The position numbers and the translations under genes were made by a program. Under the pieces are notes generated by a model that was not told where the DNA came from, searched no databases, and saw only the letters and a list, made by a program, of their open reading frames with translations. Positions 29,368 to 39,525 of a stretch of DNA of 64,000 nt are shown one piece after another. How positions within the stretch are numbered: position 1 is the first letter of the stretch; each line of letters opens with the position of its first letter. Source of the DNA: Pseudomonas wadenswilerensis (GTDB lineage Bacteria; Pseudomonadota; Gammaproteobacteria; Pseudomonadales; Pseudomonadaceae); the NCBI RefSeq assembly GCF_900497695.1, contig NZ_UIDD01000005.1, positions 265,051 through 329,050 on the forward strand. Reading direction: 5' to 3'.

Positions 29368-29931
29368 ATGCAAGATTCCGGCAAGGCCAGTGATCTGCTG
29401 GCACAGATTCCCAAGGCAGAAAAGGGCCTGCCGCCCGTGCATCTGTGGAACCCGGAATTCTGCGGCGACATCGACATGCGCATTGCCCGCGACGGCACCT
29501 GGTACTACCTGGGTACGCCGATCGGGCGCAAGCCGATGGTGCGGCTGTTCTCGACCATCATCCGCCGCGACGGTGACGACTACTTCCTGGTGACGCCGGT
29601 GGAGAAGGTCGGCATCAAGGTTGATGACGCGCCCTTTGTTGCTGTCAGTCTTGAAGTGCAGGGCGAGGGTGAGCAGCAACTGCTGCGCTTTACCAGCAAT
29701 GTCGACGATCAGGTCGAGGCCGGCCCCGAGCATCCGCTGCGCTTTGAAATCGATGCGCAAACCCAGGAGCCTTCGCCGTATGTGCACATGCGCAGCAACC
29801 TCGAAGCGCTGATCCATCGCAACGTCTTCTACCAGTTGGTCGAGCTGGCGGTGCCGCGGCAGATCGATGGCCAGCAATGGCTGGGCGTCTGGAGTGGCGG
29901 CAGCTTCTACCCTATCGGCCGGGCCGATTAG
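29368..29931 (+). CDS. DUF1285 family protein
   Basis: This 187-residue cytosolic protein of the DUF1285 family has unknown function. Conserved features are PPVHLWNPEFCGDIDMRI, WYYLGTPIGRKPMVRLFSTI and FLVTPVEKVGI. The ATG at 29368 is preceded by AAGGAGAGG at suitable spacing. No signal peptide or membrane segment is seen. Confidence 0.85.
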   Translation: MQDSGKASDLLAQIPKAEKGLPPVHLWNPEFCGDIDMRIARDGTWYYLGTPIGRKPMVRLFSTIIRRDGDDYFLVTPVEKVGIKVDDAPFVAVSLEVQGEGEQQLLRFTSNVDDQVEAGPEHPLRFEIDAQTQEPSPYVHMRSNLEALIHRNVFYQLVELAVPRQIDGQQWLGVWSGGSFYPIGRAD

Positions 29932-29976
29932 CCTCCGCACATTGCCTGTGGCGCAACTTTTGTGCGCTCGGAAACG

Positions 29977-30013
29977 AAAAAACCTCCAGTGCTCAGGGCA
30001 ACTGGAGGTTTTT
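29977..30013. terminator. Bidirectional terminator
   Basis: AAAAAACCTCCAGT, a 10-base loop, ACTGGAGGTTTTT form a terminator between the DUF1285 gene and the convergent tRNA-Asn. Confidence 0.9.
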
Positions 30014-30021
30014 CAGGTGTT

Positions 30022-30097
30022 TGGCTCCGCGACCAGGACTCGAACCTGGGACCCAATGATTAACAGTCATTTGCTCTACCGACTGAGCTATCGCGGA
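30022..30097 (-). tRNA. tRNA-Asn (GTT)
   Basis: The minus strand reads a 76-base cloverleaf starting TCCGCGATAGCTCAG and ending in the encoded CCA. The anticodon GTT is at 30062-30064, in the loop CTGTTAA, giving asparagine. The T arm GGTTCGAGTCC is intact. It is followed on the minus strand by the terminator at 29977-30013. Confidence 0.97.
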
Positions 30098-30160
30098 ATC
30101 TGTGGCGTATCTTACTGATTGCTAAGGGGAAGTCAAGCCTCCCCTATGCAATTGAGTAAT

Positions 30161-31357
30161 TTACAGGACCTCGACGATCGCCTTGGTCACCACATGGATG
30201 TTGCTTTGGTTCAGCGAGGCGACGCAGATGCGGCCGGTATCCAGAGCATAGATACCGAACTCGTTCTTCAGGCGGGCCACCTGCTCAACGGTCAGACCGG
30301 AGTAGGAGAACATGCCGCACTGGCGACCGACGAAGCTGAAGTCCTGCTTGGCGCCGTACTCGGCCAGCAGCTCGACCATCTGCTGGCGCATGCCGTGGAT
30401 GCGCTGGCGCATCTCGGCCAACTCGTCTTCCCACATCTTGCGCAGCTCTGGGCTGTTGAGCACGGTGGCGACGATGGTCGCGCCGTGGGTCGGCGGGTTG
30501 GAGTAGTTGGTGCGGATCACGCGCTTGACTTGCGACAGCACGCGCGTGGCCTCTTCCTTGGACTCGGTGACGATCGACAGGGCGCCAACGCGCTCGCCGT
30601 ACAGCGAGAAGGATTTGGAGAACGAGCTGGACACGAAGAAGTTCAGGCCCGACTCGGCGAACAGGCGTACGGCGGCGGCGTCTTCAGTGATACCGGCGCC
30701 AAAGCCCTGGTAGGCCATGTCGAGGAACGGCACGTGGCCTTTGGCCTTGACCACTTCGAGGACGTTTTTCCAGTCTTCTGGGGTCAGGTCGACACCGGTC
30801 GGGTTGTGGCAGCAGGCGTGCAGCACAATGATCGAGCCGGATGGCAGGGCGTTGAGGTCTTCGAGCATGCCGCTGCGGTTGACGTCATGGGTGGCGGCGT
30901 CGTAGTAGCGGTAGTTCTGTACCGGGAAACCAGCGGTTTCGAACAGTGCGCGGTGGTTTTCCCAGCTCGGGTCGCTGATGGCGACGACGGCGTTCGGCGA
31001 CAGCTGCTTGAGGAAGTCGGCACCGATCTTCAGGGCGCCGGTACCGCCGACGGCCTGGGTGGTGATCACCCGACCGGCGCTCAGCAGCGGCGACTCGGCA
31101 CCGAACAGCAGCTTCTGCACGGCCTGGTCGTAAGCGACGATACCGTCGATCGGCAGGTAACCGCGGGAAGCGTGCTGGGCAGCGCGCTGGGTTTCGGCTT
31201 CGATCACTGCGCGCAGCAGTGGGATACGCCCTTCTTCGTTGCAGTAAACACCTACACCCAGGTTGACCTTGTTGCTACGGGTATCGGCGTTGAAAGCTTC
31301 GTTGAGGCCCAGAATGGGGTCGCGTGGTGCCAGCTCGACAGCGGAAAACAGGCTCAT
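30161..31357 (-). CDS. tyrB: Aromatic amino acid aminotransferase
   Basis: Class I PLP aminotransferase of 398 residues, of the AspC/TyrB type; the Pseudomonas orthologue acts on aromatic amino acids and aspartate. The start MSLFSAVELAPRDPILGLNE is canonical. The PLP lysine is in SSSFSKSFSLYGERVG near residue 248, and LHACCHNPTGVD near 190 and SDPSWENH are typical. It is transcribed toward the tRNA-Asn gene and away from uvrB. Confidence 0.93.
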   Translation of the reverse strand: MSLFSAVELAPRDPILGLNEAFNADTRSNKVNLGVGVYCNEEGRIPLLRAVIEAETQRAAQHASRGYLPIDGIVAYDQAVQKLLFGAESPLLSAGRVITTQAVGGTGALKIGADFLKQLSPNAVVAISDPSWENHRALFETAGFPVQNYRYYDAATHDVNRSGMLEDLNALPSGSIIVLHACCHNPTGVDLTPEDWKNVLEVVKAKGHVPFLDMAYQGFGAGITEDAAAVRLFAESGLNFFVSSSFSKSFSLYGERVGALSIVTESKEEATRVLSQVKRVIRTNYSNPPTHGATIVATVLNSPELRKMWEDELAEMRQRIHGMRQQMVELLAEYGAKQDFSFVGRQCGMFSYSGLTVEQVARLKNEFGIYALDTGRICVASLNQSNIHVVTKAIVEVL

Positions 31358-31602
31358 TATTACCTTGGCTCTGAATGGAGAGTGGAAGAGGTCGCACGCT
31401 CCAGTCGCTTGCACTAGAGCGGTGCACAAACGGGGAGTCAGTATAGTGATACCGGTCGGTCACGGCGACAGTCTGTCGCAGCTTTTCCTGCTGTTTGGCC
31501 GAATATTTTTCGACCGTTAGTCGATTTGATCGGTCCATAGTCGGAAATGCCCACAACACTGAGTTGAAACTGGCGCTCCCGGCCCTAAATTCGGTATAAC
31601 TA

Positions 31603-31618
31603 CTGTCTATAAATACAG
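31603..31618. promoter_or_regulatory. LexA box upstream of uvrB
   Basis: CTGTCTATAAATACAG is a full CTGT-N8-ACAG SOS box with an AT-rich centre. It lies 48 bases before the uvrB ATG, so LexA would block the uvrB promoter until DNA damage. Confidence 0.93.
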
Positions 31619-31665
31619 TTGCCCGCGCCAGCGATGAAACCATCGCGATCACACAGAGGTTTGTC

Positions 31666-33681
31666 ATGTCCGAGTTCCAGCTCGTCACCCGTTTCCAGCC
31701 GGCCGGCGACCAGCCCGAGGCCATTCGCCTGATGGTCGAAGGAATCGAGGCGGGCCTTGCGCACCAGACCCTGCTCGGGGTGACCGGCTCGGGCAAGACC
31801 TTCAGCATCGCCAACGTGATCGCCCAGGTGCAGCGCCCAACGCTGGTGCTGGCGCCGAACAAGACCCTGGCGGCGCAGCTGTACGGCGAGTTCAAGTCGT
31901 TCTTCCCGAACAACTCCGTGGAATATTTCGTTTCCTATTACGACTACTACCAGCCCGAAGCCTATGTGCCGTCGTCCGATACCTTCATCGAGAAGGACGC
32001 CTCGATCAACGACCATATCGAGCAGATGCGCCTGTCGGCGACCAAGGCGCTGCTGGAGCGCCGTGATGCGATCATCGTCACCACCGTTTCCTGCATCTAT
32101 GGCCTGGGCAGCCCGGAAACCTACCTGAAGATGGTCCTGCACGTGGACCGCGGCGACAAGCTCGACCAGCGCGCGCTGCTGCGTCGCCTGGCCGACCTGC
32201 AGTACACCCGCAACGAGATGGACTTTGCCCGCGCCACCTTCCGCGTGCGCGGTGATGTGATCGATATCTTCCCGGCCGAATCGGACCTGGAAGCCATCCG
32301 CATCGAGCTGTTCGACGACGAGGTGGAGAACATCGCCGCCTTCGATCCGCTGACCGGCGAAGTGATCCGCAAGCTGCCGCGCTTCACCTTCTACCCCAAG
32401 AGCCACTACGTGACCCCGCGCGAGACCCTGCTCGAGGCGGTGGACGGCATCAAGGAAGAACTGGCCCAGCGCCTTGAGTACCTGCACAAGAGCAACAAGC
32501 TGGTCGAAGCCCAGCGCCTGGAGCAACGCACCCGTTTCGACCTGGAGATGATCCTCGAGCTGGGCTACTGCAACGGCATCGAAAACTACTCGCGCTACCT
32601 CTCCGGGCGCCCGGCCGGTGCGCCGCCACCGACCCTCTACGACTACCTGCCGGACGACGCCCTGCTGGTGATCGACGAATCCCACGTCAGCGTTCCGCAG
32701 GTCGGCGCCATGTACAAGGGCGACCGCTCGCGCAAGGAAACCCTGGTCGAGTACGGCTTTCGCCTGCCCTCGGCACTGGACAACCGGCCGATGCGTTTTG
32801 ACGAGTGGGAAAACGTCAGCCCGCAGACCATCTTCGTCTCGGCGACCCCGGGCAACTACGAGGCTGAACACGCCGGCCGCGTGGTTGAACAGGTGGTACG
32901 CCCGACCGGCCTGGTCGACCCGCAGGTCGAGGTGCGCCCGGCCACCACCCAGGTCGATGATCTGCTGTCGGAGATTCGCAAGCGCGTGGCGGTGGAAGAG
33001 CGCGTGCTGGTCACCACCCTGACCAAACGCATGGCCGAAGACCTCACCGACTACCTGGCCGATCACGACGTGCGCGTGCGTTACCTGCACTCGGACATCG
33101 ACACCGTGGAGCGGGTCGAGATCATCCGCGACCTGCGCCTGGGTACTTTCGATGTGCTGGTGGGCATCAACCTGTTGCGTGAAGGCCTGGACATGCCCGA
33201 GGTGTCGCTGGTGGCAATCCTCGATGCCGACAAGGAAGGCTTCCTGCGCTCCGAGCGCTCGCTGATCCAGACCATCGGCCGCGCGGCGCGTAACCTCAAT
33301 GGCCGGGCAATTCTGTACGCCGACAACATGACTGGCTCGATGCAGCGGGCGATTGGCGAGACCGAACGGCGCCGCGACAAGCAGATAGCCTTCAACGCCG
33401 CCAACGGCATCGTGCCCAAGGGCGTGGTCAAAGACATCACCGACATCATGGAAGGCGCCAACGTGCCCGGCTCGCGCAGCAAGAAGCGCAAGGGCATGGC
33501 CAAGGCGGCAGAGGAGAGCGCCCGTTACGAAGCCGAACTGCGCTCGCCGGGCGAGATCGCCAAGCGTATCAAGCAGTTGGAAGAGAAGATGTATCAGCTG
33601 GCGCGGGACCTGGAGTTCGAGGCGGCGGCGCAGTTGCGCGACGAGATTACCGCGTTGCGCGAGCGGATGATCACCGCCTGA
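31666..33681 (+). CDS. uvrB: Excinuclease ABC subunit B
   Basis: UvrB, the damage-verifying helicase-like subunit of nucleotide excision repair, 671 residues. The Walker A motif [10 protein letters not shown] is near residue 38, the beta-hairpin [12 protein letters not shown] near 93, the DEAD-like [11 protein letters not shown] near 340, and helicase motif [11 protein letters not shown] near 541. The C-terminal UVR domain that contacts UvrC is [20 protein letters not shown]. An SOS box precedes it, and a REP pair follows. Confidence 0.98.
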   Translation: MSEFQLVTRFQPAGDQPEAIRLMVEGIEAGLAHQTLLGVTGSGKTFSIANVIAQVQRPTLVLAPNKTLAAQLYGEFKSFFPNNSVEYFVSYYDYYQPEAYVPSSDTFIEKDASINDHIEQMRLSATKALLERRDAIIVTTVSCIYGLGSPETYLKMVLHVDRGDKLDQRALLRRLADLQYTRNEMDFARATFRVRGDVIDIFPAESDLEAIRIELFDDEVENIAAFDPLTGEVIRKLPRFTFYPKSHYVTPRETLLEAVDGIKEELAQRLEYLHKSNKLVEAQRLEQRTRFDLEMILELGYCNGIENYSRYLSGRPAGAPPPTLYDYLPDDALLVIDESHVSVPQVGAMYKGDRSRKETLVEYGFRLPSALDNRPMRFDEWENVSPQTIFVSATPGNYEAEHAGRVVEQVVRPTGLVDPQVEVRPATTQVDDLLSEIRKRVAVEERVLVTTLTKRMAEDLTDYLADHDVRVRYLHSDIDTVERVEIIRDLRLGTFDVLVGINLLREGLDMPEVSLVAILDADKEGFLRSERSLIQTIGRAARNLNGRAILYADNMTGSMQRAIGETERRRDKQIAFNAANGIVPKGVVKDITDIMEGANVPGSRSKKRKGMAKAAEESARYEAELRSPGEIAKRIKQLEEKMYQLARDLEFEAAAQLRDEITALRERMITA

Positions 33682-33688
33682 GGGCCCT

Positions 33689-33757
33689 ATCGCTGGCAAG
33701 CCAGCTCCCACATGGTCCTGTGAATGACATGCCTGTGGGAGCTGGCTTGCCAGCGAT
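33689..33757. repeat. REP palindrome pair
   Basis: TATCGCTGGCAAGCCAGC...CCCACA and its inverse TGTGGGAGCTGGCTTGCCAGCGAT flank a 21-base spacer between uvrB and the convergent emrB. The first arm gives the intact version of the REP that is cut off at 62966. Confidence 0.9.
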
Positions 33758-33783
33758 GGCCTGCAAAGCAGGCCCAAAACGGG

Positions 33784-35334
33784 TCAGTGCGCTTCCCCCG
33801 CCTTCAACCCCTGGGGCAGTTTCCGCGTCATCACCACGGCCAGCATACTGATCGCCAAGCCGATGCCGACAAAATGGAAGGCGTCGTTATAGGCCATGAT
33901 CATCGCCTGCTGGTGGGTGATTTCACTCAGCTTGCCCAGCGCCGCGCCATCGCTGCCCAAACGCTCCGCCAATTGCGCCAGGCGTTCTGCCACCTGCGGA
34001 TTGCTCGGCACCACTGACTCGCGCAGGTAATCGAAATACACCTTGGTCCGCGCATCCAGCAGGGTTGCCAGCAAGGCGATCCCGATGGCACCACCCAGGT
34101 TGCGCAGGATGTTGAACAGGCTGGACGCCGAGCCGGCATCCTGGGGTTGGATATACGCCGTGGCAATCAACGAGATGGTCACCATGATCATCGGCTGGCC
34201 GAGGGCGCGGATGATCTGGATATGGTTGAACTGCTCGCCGGCAAAGTCCGGGTTGAGCACCCCGGAGCTGAAGCTGGCCAGGCCGAACAGGCCGAAACCC
34301 ACGGTGCAGAGAATCTTCGGCGAGATCACCTTCATCAGCTGCGGTACCAGCGGAATCAGGAACAGCTGCGGAATACCCATCCACATGATCACTTCGCCGA
34401 TCTGCAGGGCGTTGTAGTTCTGGATCTGCGCCAGGTACAGCGGCAGCAGGTAGATCGAACCGTACAGACCCACGCCCATCCCCAGGCTGGCGATACTCGA
34501 CAGGCCAAAGTTGCGGTTGCCGAGGATGCGCAGGTTGATCAGCGGGTTGGGCTTGGAAAACTGCAGGATGACGAAGGCGATCAGGCTAAGCAGGGCGATG
34601 CTGCCCAGGGTGACGATCAGGCTCGACTCCAGCCAGTCCTTGCGGTGGCCCTCTTCGAGGAACACCTGCAGGCAGCCAAGGCCGACGCCGAGGGTAACAA
34701 TGCCGGCATAGTCGGTGCTTTTCAGCAGCTCCCAGTGCGCTTCTTTCTTCTCCAGACCGTACAGCAAGCCGCCGATCATGATCAGCCCCGGCGGGATGTT
34801 GATATAGAAGATGTACTCCCAGCCCCAGTTCTCGGTCAGCCAACCCCCCAGGGTCGGGCCGATTGATGGCGCAAATGTGGCGGTCATGGCAAACATGGCC
34901 ATGCCTTTGGCGCGGTGGTGTTCCGGCAGTTTGATCAGGGTCAGGGTGAAGGCCAGGGGGATCAGCGCGCCGCCGGTAAAACCCTGCATGGCGCGGAAGA
35001 TGATCATGCTCTCCAGGTTCCAGGCCATGGAACACAACAGTGATGAAGCCAGAAAACCCAATGACACCCACACCGCCAGGCGTCGCGCCGAGAGCAGCTG
35101 CACCAGCCAGGCGGTGAGCGGGATCATGATGATCTCGGCCACCAGGTAGGAGGTGGAAATCCACGAGCCTTCCTCCAGGGTCGCCGACAGGGCGCCCTGG
35201 ATGTCCTTGAGCGAGGAGTTGGTGATCTGGATGTCGAGCACCGCCATGAAGGCGCCGAGCATCACGCTCATTACCGCGATCCAGTCGCGCCGGCTGGGTT
35301 CGCCGGCGGGACGGATCAACGGGTCACCGGCCAT
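33784..35334 (-). CDS. emrB: DHA2-family MFS multidrug transporter (EmrB-like)
   Basis: This 516-residue inner-membrane transporter of the drug:proton antiporter-2 family has about 14 hydrophobic segments. The motif [20 protein letters not shown] at the first span is typical of EmrB/QacA proteins, as are [17 protein letters not shown] and [20 protein letters not shown]. It overlaps the upstream emrA-like gene by 11 bases, so the pair forms a tripartite-type pump that would use an outer-membrane channel encoded elsewhere. Substrates cannot be predicted. Confidence 0.92.
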   Translation of the reverse strand: MAGDPLIRPAGEPSRRDWIAVMSVMLGAFMAVLDIQITNSSLKDIQGALSATLEEGSWISTSYLVAEIIMIPLTAWLVQLLSARRLAVWVSLGFLASSLLCSMAWNLESMIIFRAMQGFTGGALIPLAFTLTLIKLPEHHRAKGMAMFAMTATFAPSIGPTLGGWLTENWGWEYIFYINIPPGLIMIGGLLYGLEKKEAHWELLKSTDYAGIVTLGVGLGCLQVFLEEGHRKDWLESSLIVTLGSIALLSLIAFVILQFSKPNPLINLRILGNRNFGLSSIASLGMGVGLYGSIYLLPLYLAQIQNYNALQIGEVIMWMGIPQLFLIPLVPQLMKVISPKILCTVGFGLFGLASFSSGVLNPDFAGEQFNHIQIIRALGQPMIMVTISLIATAYIQPQDAGSASSLFNILRNLGGAIGIALLATLLDARTKVYFDYLRESVVPSNPQVAERLAQLAERLGSDGAALGKLSEITHQQAMIMAYNDAFHFVGIGLAISMLAVVMTRKLPQGLKAGEAH

Positions 35335-36373
35335 GGTCGGCGCTGTCGCGGATGTCGACAGTAGCGGTAACCGACATGCCTGGGCGAATCTTGCCGTGCA
35401 GCGGGTTGTCGCTGGCGAAGGTCAGTTTCACCGGGATGCGCTGCACCACCTTGGTGAAGTTGCCGGTGGCGTTGTCCGGTGGCAGCAGGCTGAACTGCGC
35501 GCCGGAGGCGGCGAACAGGCTGTCGACTTGCGCTTCGATCGGTGTGTCCGGGTAGCTGTCGAACAGCAGCTCGGCTTTTTGCCCGGGCTGCATGTGGCCG
35601 ATCTGGGTCTCCTTGAAGTTGGCCTGAATCCAGATGTCTTGATCGGGGACGATCGACAGCAGGTAGGCACCGGCCTGCACCACCTGGCCATTGCGCGCGG
35701 CGCGCTGGCCGATGATGCCGGTGATCGGTGCGTGGATTGCGCTGCGGGTCAGGTTCAGTTCGGCCTGGGCCAGATCGGCACGGGCGTTGACGATCTGCGC
35801 ATCCAGGCGCTTGATCTCGGCGGTCAGGGCGTTGACCTGCTGGCGCTGACCTTGCAGGTCGGCCTGGGCCTTGCTCACCTGGGAGCGGGCGACGTGGTTC
35901 TCGGCCGACAGGGTAGTGACCCGTTCTTCGGAGACAAACCCTGGTTTGCGCAGCGCTTCGGCGCGGTTCAGGTCCAGTTGCGCGCGGCCGAGGGTGGCCT
36001 GGTTGGCGGCGACCTGGGCTTGCCCGGCGGCAATCAGGCTGGCTTGCTGGGTGAGCCGGCTTTCGGCCTGCTGGCGTTCGGCTTCACGGGTGTCGAGGGC
36101 AGCGCGGGCGCGCTCCACGGCCAGGCGGAAATCCTCCGGCTCCAGGCGCACCAGCAGGTCGCCCTTGGCCACGTGCTGGTTGTCCTGCACCAGCACTTCA
36201 TCGATGCGCGCGCTCAGCTGGCTGGAAACCCGGGTAATTTCGCCCTGTACGTAGGCATTGTCGGTGCTTTCATAGAAGCGTCCCTTGAAATACCAATGGG
36301 CGAGAAAGGCGAGGGCAATCACTACAACCAGAGTGAGAAAAATCAGCAGGCGACGCTTGAGTTGGGCAGGCAT
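35324..36373 (-). CDS. emrA: HlyD-family membrane fusion protein (EmrA-like)
   Basis: Periplasmic adaptor of 349 residues with one N-terminal membrane anchor ([21 protein letters not shown]). The lipoyl/beta-barrel halves are recognisable from [20 protein letters not shown] and [21 protein letters not shown], which flank a long alpha-helical hairpin rich in Ala, Glu and Gln (about 95-200). It is the first gene of the efflux operon; no regulator gene is adjacent. Confidence 0.92.
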   Translation of the reverse strand: MPAQLKRRLLIFLTLVVVIALAFLAHWYFKGRFYESTDNAYVQGEITRVSSQLSARIDEVLVQDNQHVAKGDLLVRLEPEDFRLAVERARAALDTREAERQQAESRLTQQASLIAAGQAQVAANQATLGRAQLDLNRAEALRKPGFVSEERVTTLSAENHVARSQVSKAQADLQGQRQQVNALTAEIKRLDAQIVNARADLAQAELNLTRSAIHAPITGIIGQRAARNGQVVQAGAYLLSIVPDQDIWIQANFKETQIGHMQPGQKAELLFDSYPDTPIEAQVDSLFAASGAQFSLLPPDNATGNFTKVVQRIPVKLTFASDNPLHGKIRPGMSVTATVDIRDSADHGR

Positions 36374-36517
36374 GGGGATGATCGTTGCAAAAATGTAAGC
36401 AAATTTAACAGCGTTTGGATCCGTGCTTACAAGTGCCGATCGCGCCCATTGCTGGAGCCCGGTGCCCGCTCCCTGTTAACATCCAGCCTTTGTTTCATCT
36501 CTAGTTCGAGACTGTCC

Positions 36518-37999
36518 ATGACCACCGTTCGCACGCGTATCGCGCCTTCGCCTACTGGCGATCCCCACGTCGGCACCGCTTACATCGCCTTGTTCAACTA
36601 CTGCTTTGCCAAGCAGCACGGCGGCGAGTTCATCCTGCGTATCGAAGATACCGACCAGCTGCGCTCGACCCGCGAGTCGGAACAGCAGATCTTCGACGCC
36701 CTGCGCTGGCTCGGTATCGAGTGGAGCGAAGGTCCGGACGTCGGCGGCCCGCACGGCCCTTACCGGCAGAGCGAGCGGGGCGATATCTACAAGCAGTATG
36801 CCCAGCAGCTGGTCGACCTCGGTCACGCCTTCCCGTGCTTCTGCACCGCCGAAGAGCTGGACCAGATGCGTGCCGAACAGATGGCCCGTGGCGAAACCCC
36901 GCGCTACGACGGTCGCGCCTTGCTGCTGTCGGCTGAAGAAGTACAGCGCCGCCTGGCCGCTGGCGAGCCGCACGTGATCCGCATGAAAGTGCCGAGCGAA
37001 GGCGTCTGCGTGGTCCCGGACATGCTCCGTGGCGACGTCGAGATCCCGTGGGACCGCATGGACATGCAGGTCTTGATGAAGACCGACGGCCTGCCGACCT
37101 ACTTCCTGGCCAACGTCGTCGATGACCATCTGATGGGCATCACCCATGTGCTGCGCGGCGAAGAGTGGCTACCGTCGGCGCCCAAGCTGATCAAGCTGTA
37201 CGAGTACTTCGGCTGGGAACAACCGACCCTGTGCTACATGCCGCTGCTGCGTAACCCGGACAAGAGCAAGCTGTCCAAGCGCAAGAACCCGACCTCGGTG
37301 ACCTTCTACGAGCGCATGGGTTTCATGCCGGAAGCCATGCTCAACTACCTGGGCCGCATGGGCTGGTCGATGCCGGACGAGCGCGAGAAGTTCTCCCTGG
37401 CCGAGATGGTCGAGCACTTCGACCTGTCGCGCGTTTCCCTCGGCGGGCCGATCTTCGATATCGAGAAGCTGTCGTGGCTCAACGGCCAGTGGCTGCGCGA
37501 GCTGCCGGTGGAAGAGTTCGCTGCACGCCTGCAGAAGTGGGCATTCAACAGCGACTACATGATGCAGATCGCGCCGCATGTGCAGGGCAGGGTAGAGACC
37601 TTCAGCCAGGTCGTACCGTTGGGGGGCTTCTTCTTTGAGGGTGGCCTCAAGCTCGATGCCAAGCTGTTCGAAAGCAAGAAGCTTTCGGCCGACCAGGTGC
37701 GCCAGGTCATCCAGCTGATCCTGTGGAAGCTCGAAAGCCTGCGTCAGTGGGAAAAAGACCGCATCACCGGATGCATCCAGGCGGTGGTCGAAGCCCTGGA
37801 GCTGAAGTTGCGTGATGCCATGCCGCTGATGTTTGCTGCGATTACCGGCCAGGCCAGCTCGGTCTCGGTGCTCGATGCCATGGAAATCCTTGGCCCGGAC
37901 CTGACCCGCTACCGCCTGCGCCAGGCCCTGGACCTGCTCGGTGGTGTGTCGAAGAAAGAAAACAAGGAGTGGGAAAAGCTCCTGGGCACCATCGCCTGA
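36518..37999 (+). CDS. gltX: Glutamate-tRNA ligase
   Basis: Glutamyl-tRNA synthetase, 493 residues, from the ATG at 36518 ([20 protein letters not shown]). The HIGH-type motif is PHVGT at residues 15-19, and the KMSKS-type motif is KLSKRK near 250. [13 protein letters not shown] and the C-terminal anticodon-binding helices are present. It lies about 300 bases upstream of a tRNA operon that contains two tRNA-Glu genes, its own substrate. Confidence 0.97.
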   Translation: MTTVRTRIAPSPTGDPHVGTAYIALFNYCFAKQHGGEFILRIEDTDQLRSTRESEQQIFDALRWLGIEWSEGPDVGGPHGPYRQSERGDIYKQYAQQLVDLGHAFPCFCTAEELDQMRAEQMARGETPRYDGRALLLSAEEVQRRLAAGEPHVIRMKVPSEGVCVVPDMLRGDVEIPWDRMDMQVLMKTDGLPTYFLANVVDDHLMGITHVLRGEEWLPSAPKLIKLYEYFGWEQPTLCYMPLLRNPDKSKLSKRKNPTSVTFYERMGFMPEAMLNYLGRMGWSMPDEREKFSLAEMVEHFDLSRVSLGGPIFDIEKLSWLNGQWLRELPVEEFAARLQKWAFNSDYMMQIAPHVQGRVETFSQVVPLGGFFFEGGLKLDAKLFESKKLSADQVRQVIQLILWKLESLRQWEKDRITGCIQAVVEALELKLRDAMPLMFAAITGQASSVSVLDAMEILGPDLTRYRLRQALDLLGGVSKKENKEWEKLLGTIA

Positions 38000-38014
38000 T
38001 TGCTTTCCTTCCCC

Positions 38015-38100
38015 TGTGGGAGCCGGCCTTGCCGGCGATGGCATCAGCGCGGTGCTCGTGATTGCGCGGTGTCTGCATCGCCGGCAAGGCCGGCTCTCAT
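38015..38100. repeat. REP palindrome pair
   Basis: TGTGGGAGCCGGCCTTGCC... and the inverse ATCGCCGGCAAGGCCGGCTC... lie downstream of gltX. They have the same sequence type as the REP interrupted by the IS110 element at 42640. Confidence 0.88.
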
Positions 38101-38196
38101 GGGGTTTCACCCCAGTAAAATCGGGGTGTTTCCCGGTTCTGGGCGGTAAGTGTTTGTTATCTCGGAAATTTTTTTTGAATTTTGTTGAAAATATAT

Positions 38197-38225
38197 TTGA
38201 CAGGTTCGCCATCCGATCTTAATAT
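38197..38225 (+). promoter_or_regulatory. Strong stable-RNA promoter for the tRNA operon
   Basis: A perfect -35 TTGACA (38197-38202), a 17-bp spacer and TAATAT (38220-38225) are followed by the GC-rich discriminator GCGCCCCG. An AT-rich tract (AAATTTTTTTTGAATTTTGTTG) just upstream resembles an UP element, and the GC discriminator is the hallmark of stringent-controlled promoters. Confidence 0.88.
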
Positions 38226-38301
38226 GCGCCCCGTCCACAGCGATGAACGAAAACGAAACGCGAAGCACCCAGCCAAGCGGTTCAGTTCAAAGCGACATTG
38301 T

Positions 38302-38377
38302 GGGGCTATAGCTCAGCTGGGAGAGCGCCTGCATGGCATGCAGGAGGTCAGCGGTTCGATCCCGCTTAGCTCCACCA
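38302..38377 (+). tRNA. tRNA-Ala (GGC), copy 1
   Basis: A 76-base cloverleaf starts GGGGCTATAGCTCAG and ends CTCCACCA with encoded CCA. The anticodon loop ATGGCAT gives GGC for alanine. Confidence 0.97.
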
Positions 38378-38456
38378 AATTCCGATTCGTAGTCAGCTAG
38401 ACTGACTGCGAAATCAACCGGGTTCCAGCGACCGGGTTGGTAAGGTAAGAAGGTTC

Positions 38457-38532
38457 GTCCCCTTCGTCTAGTGGCCTAGGACACCGCCCTTTCACGGCGG
38501 TAACAGGGGTTCGAGTCCCCTAGGGGACGCCA
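38457..38532 (+). tRNA. tRNA-Glu (TTC), copy 1
   Basis: A 76-base cloverleaf starts GTCCCCTTCGTCTAG and ends GGGGACGCCA. The anticodon loop CTTTCAC gives TTC for glutamate. Confidence 0.97.
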
Positions 38533-38585
38533 GTTTTACACAAGCGACATCGAAAGAAGTCGCTGGGCCGCGAGGCTAGAAATCT

Positions 38586-38661
38586 GGGGCTATAGCTCAG
38601 CTGGGAGAGCGCCTGCATGGCATGCAGGAGGTCAGCGGTTCGATCCCGCTTAGCTCCACCA
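38586..38661 (+). tRNA. tRNA-Ala (GGC), copy 2
   Basis: Identical in sequence to the first tRNA-Ala and located 284 bases downstream of it, the second unit of a tandem Ala-Glu duplication. Confidence 0.97.
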
Positions 38662-38705
38662 ATTTTGCCAGGATTCGTGAAAACGGATCTGCACGAAGGT
38701 TACAA

Positions 38706-38781
38706 GTCCCCTTCGTCTAGTGGCCTAGGACACCGCCCTTTCACGGCGGTAACAGGGGTTCGAGTCCCCTAGGGGACGCCA
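38706..38781 (+). tRNA. tRNA-Glu (TTC), copy 2
   Basis: Identical to the first tRNA-Glu. It is the last gene of the Ala-Glu-Ala-Glu operon, followed by an intrinsic terminator. Confidence 0.97.
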
Positions 38782-38803
38782 TTTTACCCACTTTGTGGGA
38801 TTT

Positions 38804-38840
38804 CAAGGCTCATTCGATTATTGAATGAGCCTTTTGTTTT
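38804..38840 (+). terminator. Terminator of the tRNA operon
   Basis: AAGGCTCATTCGA, a TTAT loop, TGAATGAGCCTTTTGTTTTT form an intrinsic terminator. Confidence 0.9.
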
Positions 38841-38912
38841 TGTCTCGAAAAAAACTTTTCCCATCCCTTCCTTGCCTGACGCGACAAGCGGCAGCATTTT
38901 CTGCTTGCCAAA

Positions 38913-38946
38913 AATATTATGAGAATAATATTCTAGCCATAATATT
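38913..38946. promoter_or_regulatory. Palindromic operator upstream of TetR gene
   Basis: AATATTAT (38913-38920), a GAGA spacer and ATAATATT (38925-38932) form a perfect 8-bp inverted repeat. A third half-site ATAATATT recurs at 38939-38946, immediately before the Shine-Dalgarno. The placement suggests autorepression by the adjacent regulator. Confidence 0.65.
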
Positions 38947-38957
38947 TGGAGGCAAGC

Positions 38958-39497
38958 ATGAACGACAAAAAGGCGAAAACCCGCGAACGGATTCTTGATG
39001 CGGCCTGCAGTGCGCTGATCCAGCACGGTCCGGCCGAGCCTAGCGTCAATCAGGTGATGGGCGCGGCCGGCCTTACCGTCGGTGGCTTCTACGCCCATTT
39101 CGACAGCAAGGACGCGCTGATGCTCGAAGCGTTTCGCCAGTTGCTGGGCGAGCGTCGGGCATTGCTCGCCGAAGTCGACCCGAACATGACGGGTGAAGAG
39201 CGTCGTGCCCTGGTTGCCGCCTTCTATCTTTCCCGCAAGCACCGCGACGCCACCGAGCGCGCCTGCCCGCTGCCCACCTCGCTGGGCGAACTGGCGCGCC
39301 TGCCGGAGGCCTTCCGTGAGGTGCTGGCCGAACACATCGAACTGATGATGGCCAATCTCGCCGACAGCCCCGAAGACGCCGACAAGGTCCTGGCCGACAT
39401 GGCCCTGATGATCGGTGGCCTGGCCCTGGCCCGGGCCCTGGGCACTGACGAGCTGTCTGACCGCATTCTGCGCGCCGCCAAATCGGCGGTTGTCTGA
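38958..39497 (+). CDS. TetR family transcriptional regulator
   Basis: TetR-type repressor of 179 residues from the ATG at 38958, preceded by GGAGG. The helix-turn-helix is PSVNQVMGAAGLTVGGFYAHF at about 28-48. The form with TVGGFYAHFDSKDAL is common in regulators of small hydrolase or detoxification operons. It lies 28 bases upstream of an alpha/beta hydrolase gene and is probably co-transcribed with it. Confidence 0.9.
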   Translation: MNDKKAKTRERILDAACSALIQHGPAEPSVNQVMGAAGLTVGGFYAHFDSKDALMLEAFRQLLGERRALLAEVDPNMTGEERRALVAAFYLSRKHRDATERACPLPTSLGELARLPEAFREVLAEHIELMMANLADSPEDADKVLADMALMIGGLALARALGTDELSDRILRAAKSAVV

Positions 39498-39525
39498 ACC
39501 ACGCGATATCCACCGGAGCGAAGCG

